Shown here in pieces: positions 56,340 to 64,000 of a stretch of DNA of 64,000 nucleotides. This stretch comes from Salvelinus alpinus. Taxonomy: Eukaryota > Chordata > Actinopteri > Salmoniformes > Salmonidae. Within the stretch, counting starts at the first letter, position 1. Every line of letters starts with the position of its first letter. The position numbers and the translations under genes are program-made. The stretch covers positions 92,584,190 to 92,648,189 of the forward strand of contig NC_092091.1 of assembly GCF_045679555.1 (NCBI RefSeq). The letters run 5' to 3'. The notes below the pieces were generated by a model. The model saw only the letters and a list, made by a program, of their open reading frames with translations. It did not search any database and was not told the origin of the DNA.

Positions 56340-56690
56340 AGGACATGCTTATTATTATAGACATTATTATGCAGCGAACTGAAAAGAGGAGCGACCCAGG
56401 GATGTGTGTGCTTTGGGGACCTTTAACAGAATGTGACTGGCAGAACGGGTGTTGTATGTGGAGGATGAGTGCTGCAGTAGATATCTCAGATAGGGGGGAG
56501 TGAGGCCTAACAGGGTTTTATAAATAAGCATCAACCAGTGGGTCTTGCGACGGGTCTAAGGAGATGACCAGTTTACAGAGGAGTATAGAGTGCAGTGATG
56601 TGTCCTATTGATAATGGAATTTGTTTAAATTAATGATTAGAATATAATATGAAATTGATTAGAATCATGAAATTATAATCTGATGATGGT
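56340..56690. repeat. Probable dispersed repeat fragment at the root of the minisatellite
   Basis: Sequence such as 'taaataagcatcaaccagtg' and 'gatgtgtcctat' has the look of a widespread salmonid dispersed element, recalled from general knowledge and not verified here. It is followed by the 34/40-bp minisatellite. Confidence 0.4.
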
Positions 56691-59576
56691 CTAGATTTAA
56701 CAGGCCTGATGGAGGAAACCAGGTCTAGATTTAACAGGTACAGGCCTGATGGAGGAAACCAGGTCTAGATTTAACAGGCCTGATGGAGGAAACCAGGTCT
56801 AGATTTAACAGGTACAGGCCTGATGGAGGAACCCAGGTCTAGATTTACCAGGCCTGATGGAGGTAACCTGGTCTAGATTTAACAGGCCTGATGGAGGAAA
56901 CCAGGTTTAGATTTAACAGGCCTGATGGAGGAAACCAGGTCTAGATTTAACAGGTACAGGCCTGATGGAGGAAACCAGGTCTAGATTTAACAGGTACAGG
57001 CCTGATGGAGGAAACATGGTCTAGATTTAACAGGTACAGGCCTGATAGAGGAAACCAGGTCTAGATTTAACAGGCCTGATGGAGGAAAACAGGTCTAGAT
57101 TTACCAGGCCTGATGGAGGTAACCTGGTCTAGATTTAACAGGCCTGATGGAGGAAACCAGGTTTAGATTTAACAGGCCTGATGGAGGAAACCAGGTCTAG
57201 ATTTAACAGGTACAGGCCTGATGGAGGAAACCTGGTCTAGATTTAACAGGTACAGGCCTGATAGAGGAAACCAGGTCTAGATTTAACAGGCCTGATGGAG
57301 GAAAACAGGTCTAGATTTACCAGGCCTGATGGAGGTAACCTGGTCTAGATTTAACAGGTCTGATGGAGGAAACCAGGTTTAGATTTAACAGGCCTGATGG
57401 AGGAAACCAGGTCTAGATTTAACAGGTACAGGCCTGATGGAGGAAACCTGGTCTAGATTTAACAGGTACAGGCCTGATAGAGGAAACCAGGTCTAGATTT
57501 AACAGGCCTGATGGAGGAAAACAGGTCTAGATTTACCAGGCCTGATGGAGGAAACCAGGTTTAGATTTAACAGGTACAGGCCTGATGGAGGAAACCAGGT
57601 CTAGATTTAACAGGTACAGGCCTGATGGAGGAAACCTGGTCTAGATTTAACAGGTACAGGCCTGATAGAGGAAACCAGGTCTAGATTTAACAGGCCTGAT
57701 GGAGGAAAACAGGTCTAGATTTACCAGGCCTGATGGAGGTAACCTGGTCTAGATTTAACAGCCCTGATGGAGGAAACCAGGTTTAGATTTAACAGGCCTG
57801 ATGGAGGAAACCAGGTCTAGATTTAACAGGTACAGGCCTGATGGAGGAAACCAGGTCTAGATTTAACAGGTACAGGCCTGATGGAGGAAACCTGGTCTAG
57901 ATTTAACAGGTACAGGCCTGATAGAGGAAACCAGGTCTAGATTTAACAGGCCTGATGGAGGAAAACAGGTCTAGATTTAACAGGCCTGACGGAGGAAACC
58001 TGGTCTAGATTTAACAGGCCTGATGGAGGAAACCAGGTTTAGATTTAACAGGCCTGATGGAGGAAACCAGGTCTAGATCTAACAGGTACAGGCCTGATAG
58101 AGGAAACCTGGTCTAGATTTAACAGGTACAGGCCTGATGGAGGAAACCTGGTCTAGATTTAACAGGTACAGGTCTGATAGAGGAAACCAGGTCTATATTT
58201 AACAGGCCTGATGGAGGAAACCAGGTTTAGATTTAACAGGCCTGATGGAGGAAACCAGGTCTAGATTTAACAGGTACAGGCCTGATGGAGGAAACCAGGT
58301 CTAGATTTAACAGGAACAGGCCTGATGGAGGAAACCTGGTCTAGATTTAACAGGCCTGATAGAGGAAACCAGGTCTAGATTTAACAAGCCTGATGGAGGA
58401 CACCTGGTCTAGATTTAACAGGTACAGGCCTGATGGAGGAAACCTGGTCTAGATTTAACAGGTACAGGCCTGATAGAGGAAACCAGGTCTAGATTTAACA
58501 GGCCTGATGGAGGAAACCAGGTCTAGATTTAACAGGCCTGACGGAGGAAACCTGGTCTAGATTTAACAGGCCTGATGGAGGAAACCAGGTTTAGATTTAA
58601 CAGCCCTGATGGAGGAAACCAGGTCTAGATTTAACAGGTACAGGCCTAATGGAGGAAACCTGGTCTAGATTTAACAGGTACAGGTCTGATAGAGGAAACC
58701 AGGTCTAGATTTAACAGGCCTGATAGAGGAAACCAGGTCTAGATTTAACAGGCCTGATAGAGGAACCCTGGTCTAGATTTAACAGGTCTGACGGAGGAAA
58801 CCAGGTCTAGATTTAACAGGTACAGGTCTGATAGAGGAAACCAGGTCTAGATTTAACAGGCCTGATGGAGGTAACGTGGTCTAGATTTAACAGGCCTGAT
58901 GGAGGAAACCTGGTCTAGATTTAACAGGCCTGATGGAGGAAAACAGGTCTAGATTTAACAGGCCTGATGGAGGAAACCTGGTCTAGATTTAACAGGCCTA
59001 ATGGAGGAAAACAGGTCTAGATTTAACAGGCCTGACGGAGGAAACCTGGTCTAGAGTTAACAGGCCTGATGGAGGAAACCAGGTCTAGATTTAACAGGCC
59101 TGACGGAGGAAACCAGGTCTAGATTTAACAGGCCTGATGGAGGAAACCTGGTCTAGATTTAACAGGTACAGGCCTGATGGAGGAAACCAGGTCTAGATTT
59201 AACAGGTACAGGCCTGATAGAGGAAACAAGGTCTAGATTTAACAAGTACAGGCCTGATAGAGGAAACCAGGTCTAGATTTAACAGGCCTGATAGAGAAAA
59301 CCAGGTCTAGATTTAACAGGCCTGATGGAGGAAACCAGGTCTAGATTTAACAGGCCTGATAGAGGAAACCAGGTCTGGATTTAACAGGTACAGGCCTGAT
59401 GGAGGAAACCAGCTCTAGATTTAACAGGACTGATAAAGGAAACCAGGTCTAGATTTAACAGGCCTGATGGAGGAAACCAGGTCTAGATTTAACAGGTACA
59501 GGCCTGATAGAGGAAACCAGGTCTAGATTTAACAGGTACAGGCCTGATGGAGGAAACCAGGTCTAGATTTAACAGG
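56690..59576. repeat. 34/40-bp minisatellite, about 80 units
   Basis: The basic unit 'cctgatggaggaaaccaggt' plus 'ctagatttaacagg' is 34 bp, or 40 bp when 'tacagg' is added. Variants (accagg/acctgg, gatgg/gatagg, aaacagg) recur in order, giving a higher-order period of about 214 bp in 57080-57950. The retrovirus inserted at its right end. Confidence 0.95.
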
Positions 59577-60275
59577 TGTCGTGGAAAATCACTTCAAATA
59601 TAACTCTTACAAGAACGTTGTGAACTCAAATATGATTTTTAATACAAATTGTATCGCAATCTGGAATGTCCGCGGAACACACACCGCTTCCCAACCCCGG
59701 TTCCAACATTTATACATAAATAGCATATGGGTCCACCCCATATGCAAATAAGCATACTTCCCCTAATTCTTCCTGCCATCATTATCTTTTTAGTTCAGGC
59801 TTCCTGCTTGTTCACGCCTACTAACGCCCATTATCTGCTTTCAGTTAAATTATAATAGTGGCCAGACCCATGCTTGTCTTAAAAATAATATATGTCCATC
59901 TATCCTCTAGGCCTATGACTCAACCCTGTATTTAATTCAATACCCCAGCATGTTCTCTGGTATGTCCTTATTGGAATTGGCAGACTCTATGTCTCTTCTT
60001 ATCATTAGTGTCCAGTTGCCTTAGGCATATTTCTCTGGTATGTGTGCTTTTAGTGGAATGTGTAGACTATAAGTCTAGTGTGTCCAATTGTTTTAGGTGC
60101 CCATGTGTCTGGTCAGTCTGTCAGCACAATGGAGAAAATAAGAGGGCCAGAACGTCCCTTAGTATATCTCCATTACCACAGTCTCATGATCAACGTGAAC
60201 ATGTGGTTCGTTACTTTAATGTTCAGCTGTCTTATGTCTTTATATGTTATCCATGTGTCTTATGTTACTACTACA
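59577..60275 (-). mobile_element. 3' LTR of an endogenous retrovirus (~699 bp)
   Basis: On the minus strand it starts TGTAGTAG right after a polypurine tract (60276-60290) and ends CCACGACA at 59577. A TATA-like 'gtataaatg' and an ATTAAA-type poly(A) signal lie in the last 200 bp. The host minisatellite resumes at 59576 (CAGG). The opposite flank and the 5' LTR are outside the window, so the 4-bp duplication cannot be tested. Confidence 0.75.
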
Positions 60276-60290
60276 ATCCCCCCTCTGGGG
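60276..60290 (-). promoter_or_regulatory. Polypurine tract of the retrovirus
   Basis: Minus strand CCCCAGAGGGGGGAT immediately before the LTR start TGTAG. This is the plus-strand primer site of reverse transcription. Two extra bases (AT) before TG are as expected, since integrase trims two bases. Confidence 0.7.
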
Positions 60291-60990
60291 CTATTTAGCC
60301 ACATAAATGATACAAATAAGACTTTGGGATAGTAAATGAAAATACCTATGATAAACAAGAAAATACAAAAAATAAAAACAAAGTGAAGCATATAAACCAA
60401 CTAGACCAAACATCTCCAATGTGAAATAGGAGTAAAAGATCCAATCAGAAACATTAAAGAAAACCAACTAGACCAAACATCTCCAATATTCATAAGAGTA
60501 AAAGATCAAATTTGGTATAAAAATATAAGGATAAAATATTACATATTTGATGAAGCATGAGCGTGTAGGTAAATAGCCTTGCCTGAGGTTATCTCAGTTA
60601 TGTGAAAATCAAAAATAATACAAGGAGTATAATAATAAATGAATAAGGAAAAAATAAAAGACCTACATGCAGTTACAAAAGAAAATTGACACAACATCAT
60701 TCTAAATTTAAGCATTTCAACATGATCCTCCCTTGCAGACACCTCTCTAATAAAGTGATATCAATGATATCAACCTTTGTTTAGAAGATTAAGGACATGG
60801 TCCATAGACACTTGTAACCGGAATACCCTCTGTTACCTAACATGTTTTTGAAATTAACCTAGTTTTTAGAAGGCATAACTAGCTTTAATTAAAGGAAACC
60901 ATATATATATTCATTGATATACATATCTAAAAATTCAACCAAACATACAAAAACACAAGGCCTTAAACAAAAATAGATATACTAAAATCC
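60291..60990 (-). other. Long untranslated stretch between env and the LTR
   Basis: About 700 bp of A-rich coding-strand-antisense sequence without a supported frame. 'ccaactagaccaaacatctc' occurs twice (near 60400 and 60466). No accessory gene could be recognised. Confidence 0.5.
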
Positions 60991-63939
60991 TTACATAGGA
61001 GCACAGTCCTCATCCTGACAGATTCTACAATCACCTCTTTGACATTTTGCGCAAAACACGGGGTCTCCGTGATGGTCATGGCCTTCCACATTAAATTTTG
61101 TGCACCACTTGCACTTACGGCGCAAATGACACTCTTTGTGGACATGTACCAGTAGACATTCGTCTGAATTTGGGAATACAGCATATACAGGTAGACCATC
61201 CTTACTGAAATCATGGCAAGCATAACCACCTCCCGGCATCACTCCATAGAGACAGTTTGGATTGCCAAAGGGGCAGTCCAGAGGTCCACCAACCGCATTG
61301 CAAAGCTTTCCATATTTATTGGTATAATGGCCTGGGCTCCCAGGTACAGGATTAATTATCACTGGAGGGTCAGCACTCCTTACAGACATCTGTTTAACTG
61401 TTGTCTGGACCACAAGTGATTTTACCAAGGGTAAAACACAACAAAATACAATACCCAGAGCCAATAACCCTCCTCCCAACACAATAGCCATCCTAGCAAA
61501 CATAGCTCCCCACTTTCCTAATGTTAGATCCAACCAATCCCAAACATGAGAGTCAAACCCAGCATTTGCCTTAACCTCTGCTCGTAAACCTTTGAGTTTA
61601 GCCATAGCGATAGCGAAGGATCCATCAGTGTTATTGGGAAGAAAAGTGCAACAATCATCTCCAAACATAACACAAACTCCACCCTTCTCCGCTAAGAGCC
61701 AATTAAGAGCCTGTCTGTTTTGCCAAGTCATTTTACTGGTAGCCTGTACCTGTTCCCCCAACGCTGTTAGAGCCGAGTCGGTATAGTTAATAAATCTCTG
61801 TTGGTTATAGTAAATATAATTAATCCACTCTAAATTCTTATTAGGTGTTATCCACAAAAAGATAGATTCAAATCCTGATTTAATCTCATCTCTTGCTTTG
61901 TACTCGTTAGGAACACCTCTAGGTTGGCCTATTGCATCCAAATAGACCTTGGGATCAGACTCATATTCTCTTTTTACTCTATTTTTAGTATTTAGTTGCC
62001 TAGCATCACTAGGATCCCATTCAGTGATAGTTATCTGTTGAATCAACCTAACTCTTGCACAGAGACCTGTCCATCCCTTTGGCAATGTTGCCCTTAATCT
62101 CTTTCCCCCACATATCCAGAAGAAATCTGCAACTACCTTGGTCTGTTCTTCATATGGTGCAATTAAGGGTAGTGCTAGAGTTTGATTTTGACAACTATCA
62201 TGAATAACTATTTTTCCCACCCAACTTCCAGCTGCTTGATAAGTAGCCCTTCTTGGAGTGTCTGCATTCCATGTGGTATCCGTAGTTAAGTGCCATGTGA
62301 TCTCGCATTGACCTTTAAACTTCCCCATCCCATTCTGTCCTTTTGTGCTGTTAAAACATTCATATGTTTGTTGATAATCTATCCGATATTTATGTGGGAC
62401 CTCTAGCTTCTGTACTTCCATCCTTATATCCAATTCTTTACACCACTTTCCCCAACCAGTTTGATTGTAATACTGATGATAATATGGATTACCCAAATAT
62501 GACAAACATTCAGCTGGGCAATAAGGCCTTTCTGGTCTACTCAAATGACAAAAGTTCTTATTAAAATCAGCACAGTCCTTGTAATCATAAGGACTTGGTA
62601 CCACCACTAATTCTGTCAGCGGAGAGGGTGCACATAGTAAGCAATTTGTCAATTTTAATTTCATTGCTGTATATTGAGCCCATTCATACCATTCATTTCC
62701 TACTAATTTCTTCAATGATTTGTCCTTGTATAGTTCTGGGGTTAAAGCATCAGTTGGTGTCACATTGTCCTTTTCTCGAGGCAGATTGTTAGTGTTTTTC
62801 AGAAAGTTCCAAATGCCAGTAAAAAAACCTTTTGGTTCTGATGCCTCAGGTTTCTTTGTGGGTACATTGGACTGCTTGTTAATAGCAATGGATGGTACCT
62901 TGGTAGTAACCGCTATAATCCTTGCAGCAGTTTCCACTGTTGTTGTCGTTTTAGTTATCACCGGTTCTTCCTGTTTAGGTATTGGCGTAGGACCAATTCT
63001 AATGACTGTGGTGCTACTCCCTTTGGTCAATCTGGTTCTCGTTATTTCAACTATTAAGTCTTCACCTTCAACTGGTTCAATCTGATTCATGGTGAGCACC
63101 CACTCGTCTACTTCTTTGGTTAATGTCAGATCACATCCTTTTGGGTCCCAAATGACTTCTCCCTTTGTTTGGTGATGTGTCCATCCACAGAATGCAATCT
63201 CAGGTAGAGGCCTGATCCTTTTGATTGAGATTGTCTTCTGTTCTCCTGTTTCAGTTATGAGTTGAGGTGGAACAGAGATTCTAACCTTGTCAGTCTTTTT
63301 TAATTGTTCGGCTGATTCCTCTCTTCTCTTCCTGCTTCCACCATACTTCTTGATTGTGTGTGAGTCTGTTGTTACTGTACTAGTGTTCATTATTATTTTT
63401 GCTATGTCAATGTCTTTCTTCTGCCGTTCTAACTTCAATTGTTTGTTAGGGGGACCCTTCAAGAGTTGAAAAGTCAATTGTGGGGAAATCCCCTTCCCTC
63501 TCTTGTGAGGCTTCTCTTCCTCTTTCTTCCCCTGAGGCTCCCTCCTCAGGCCGGACTGGGCTTTCATCTGGAAGGGTATCAATTTCAGGGAAGAGATGTT
63601 CCCATTCTGCAGGTGGTACTTCGGGATCCCATTGTGGAGGGCTTCTATCAAAGAGGTCTGCCACAGCAGGTATGTCATCAGGAGTAGCAGGCATGTTACT
63701 CCCCCCCATTTCTGGGCTCTCTGACCATACCTGAGGAAGCTTTGGTTGTTTGTCCCTTTCCTGTTTAGACTGTTTTCCCCTGGTACTTCTTCTGAGATCT
63801 TTAATTGATGCACTCGTCGTATCTTGGCTTGTATCTGGTCTGCCATTTTCTTGACTCCTCCCTGGTGTTTTGATCGTTTCCTCTGCTCCTGCTCCCTCCG
63901 GGCTCCCGCCTGGTGTATCAGCATCCTCTGTGTTCTCAT
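60991..63939 (-). CDS. env: Endogenous retrovirus envelope (Env), 982 codons, intact
   Basis: Open from ATG at 63939 to the stop at 60991, in minus orientation. Residues 1-78 are a basic leader, 79-98 a hydrophobic segment (signal or anchor), then a surface subunit with about five N-glycosylation motifs and many Cys. An R-V-K-R furin-type site is at 654-657. In the transmembrane subunit an immunosuppressive-domain-like stretch (741-755) leads into C-x6-CC (756-764), typical of gamma-type Env, and a membrane span lies at about 815-846. After it is an unusual ~135-residue tail with 13 Cys and several CxxC pairs. Relatives are likely the class I fish ERVs. The long leader and tail make it larger than most. 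The first ATG was chosen; an internal start is possible. Confidence 0.85.
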   Translation of the reverse strand: MRTQRMLIHQAGARREQEQRKRSKHQGGVKKMADQIQAKIRRVHQLKISEEVPGENSLNRKGTNNQSFLRYGQRAQKWGGVTCLLLLMTYLLWQTSLIEALHNGIPKYHLQNGNISSLKLIPFQMKAQSGLRREPQGKKEEEKPHKRGKGISPQLTFQLLKGPPNKQLKLERQKKDIDIAKIIMNTSTVTTDSHTIKKYGGSRKRREESAEQLKKTDKVRISVPPQLITETGEQKTISIKRIRPLPEIAFCGWTHHQTKGEVIWDPKGCDLTLTKEVDEWVLTMNQIEPVEGEDLIVEITRTRLTKGSSTTVIRIGPTPIPKQEEPVITKTTTTVETAARIIAVTTKVPSIAINKQSNVPTKKPEASEPKGFFTGIWNFLKNTNNLPREKDNVTPTDALTPELYKDKSLKKLVGNEWYEWAQYTAMKLKLTNCLLCAPSPLTELVVVPSPYDYKDCADFNKNFCHLSRPERPYCPAECLSYLGNPYYHQYYNQTGWGKWCKELDIRMEVQKLEVPHKYRIDYQQTYECFNSTKGQNGMGKFKGQCEITWHLTTDTTWNADTPRRATYQAAGSWVGKIVIHDSCQNQTLALPLIAPYEEQTKVVADFFWICGGKRLRATLPKGWTGLCARVRLIQQITITEWDPSDARQLNTKNRVKREYESDPKVYLDAIGQPRGVPNEYKARDEIKSGFESIFLWITPNKNLEWINYIYYNQQRFINYTDSALTALGEQVQATSKMTWQNRQALNWLLAEKGGVCVMFGDDCCTFLPNNTDGSFAIAMAKLKGLRAEVKANAGFDSHVWDWLDLTLGKWGAMFARMAIVLGGGLLALGIVFCCVLPLVKSLVVQTTVKQMSVRSADPPVIINPVPGSPGHYTNKYGKLCNAVGGPLDCPFGNPNCLYGVMPGGGYACHDFSKDGLPVYAVFPNSDECLLVHVHKECHLRRKCKWCTKFNVEGHDHHGDPVFCAKCQRGDCRICQDEDCAPM

Positions 63940-64000
63940 CTCTATGTGGTTGTATCCTTTTCTCTGTTGGGACTCGTGTGCAGTGGTTTAGATGATACCA
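63446..64000 (-). CDS. pol: Retroviral Pol, C-terminal end (integrase tail), partial at window edge
   Basis: An open frame without an ATG running from the window edge to a stop at 63446 (184 residues). It begins W-Y-H-L-N-H-C, which looks like the end of the integrase C-terminal domain. This is followed by about 170 residues rich in Ser, Thr, Pro, Glu and Asp, without similarity I recognise. It overlaps env in another frame over 494 nt. In related viruses the pol-env overlap is usually much shorter. The acidic, Pro-rich composition (W-D-P-E-V-P-P, F-P-E-I-D) argues that this frame is translated. Confidence 0.65.
   Translation of the reverse strand, partial: WYHLNHCTRVPTEKRIQPHRDENTEDADTPGGSPEGAGAEETIKTPGRSQENGRPDTSQDTTSASIKDLRRSTRGKQSKQERDKQPKLPQVWSESPEMGGSNMPATPDDIPAVADLFDRSPPQWDPEVPPAEWEHLFPEIDTLPDESPVRPEEGASGEERGREASQEREGDFPTIDFSTLEGSP

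Noticed and set aside
56690-59576. CRISPR-like array of regularly spaced repeats
   Set aside because: There are no unique spacers. Units are contiguous 34/40-bp copies in a vertebrate genome.
60963-61229. 88-codon minus frame overlapping the env 3' end
   Set aside because: An alternative-frame shadow of the cysteine-rich env tail. Not long enough or conserved enough to support an accessory gene.
60991-63939. Foamy-virus or lentivirus Env
   Set aside because: The long leader suggested foamy virus, but C-x6-CC with the preceding immunosuppressive-type stretch fits gamma-type Env.

Overview
The window looks like nuclear DNA of a salmonid fish (Salmo, Oncorhynchus or Salvelinus type). The reasons are Sleeping Beauty-type and other salmonid-type Tc1 transposons, TTAA-flanked piggyBac-like elements carrying the ubiquitous 'CAATATGCATATTATTATT' motif, long minisatellites, and teleost NLR immune-receptor exons with 174-nt LRR exons. 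There are no bacterial genes, rRNAs or tRNAs, and no CRISPR array. Nearly all cellular coding sequence is on the minus strand and belongs to one tandem NLR cluster. The exon models were built by hand from splice consensus and reading phase, without transcript evidence.

Read on the minus strand (right to left) the cluster is: Gene B (NACHT exon beyond the right edge; LRR exons 56260-55400, B30.2 exon 52067-51500, FIIND exons 47805-37897, terminal CARD exon 37035-36635 and a poly(A) signal near 36578); Gene C (ATG at 26351, FISNA-NACHT exon 24670-22846, three LRR exons down to 21290); and copy A (1842-1; the tail of a NACHT exon, three LRR exons, a linker exon and the first bases of a B30.2 exon). 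Every exon junction of Gene B in the window is phase-compatible, which predicts LRR-B30.2-FIIND-CARD, an NLRP1-like inflammasome sensor carrying a B30.2 domain between the LRRs and the FIIND. Copy A has lost most of its NACHT exon and its upstream exons. Its LRR/B30.2 exons could serve as the 3' half of Gene C.

The space between and inside these genes is repeats. 1942-20686 is a Russian doll: a Sleeping Beauty-type Tc1 remnant split by a non-LTR retrotransposon. That retrotransposon is split by about 12 kb of piggyBac-like elements (including a 1439-bp tandem array with a dimeric higher-order pattern and one further element nested inside it), by a second piggyBac-like piece, by a full-length Tc1 and by a 235-bp terminal-inverted-repeat element. 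26.5-36.5 kb is mostly minisatellites of 40, 45, 22 and 60 bp. The 7.3-kb intron of Gene B at 38.1-45.4 kb contains a dead Tx1/L1-like LINE; a 67-bp minisatellite that encodes part of this LINE's endonuclease has expanded there and was itself hit by two piggyBac-like elements.

The right end (59577-64000) is the 3' part of an endogenous retrovirus on the minus strand: the C-terminal end of Pol, a 982-codon uninterrupted env, a 0.7-kb untranslated stretch, a polypurine tract and an LTR. It sits in a 34/40-bp minisatellite within the Gene B LRR-side intron, in the same sense as the gene. A 772-bp solo LTR with similar ends interrupts a Sleeping Beauty-type Tc1 in another Gene B intron (53512-54283).
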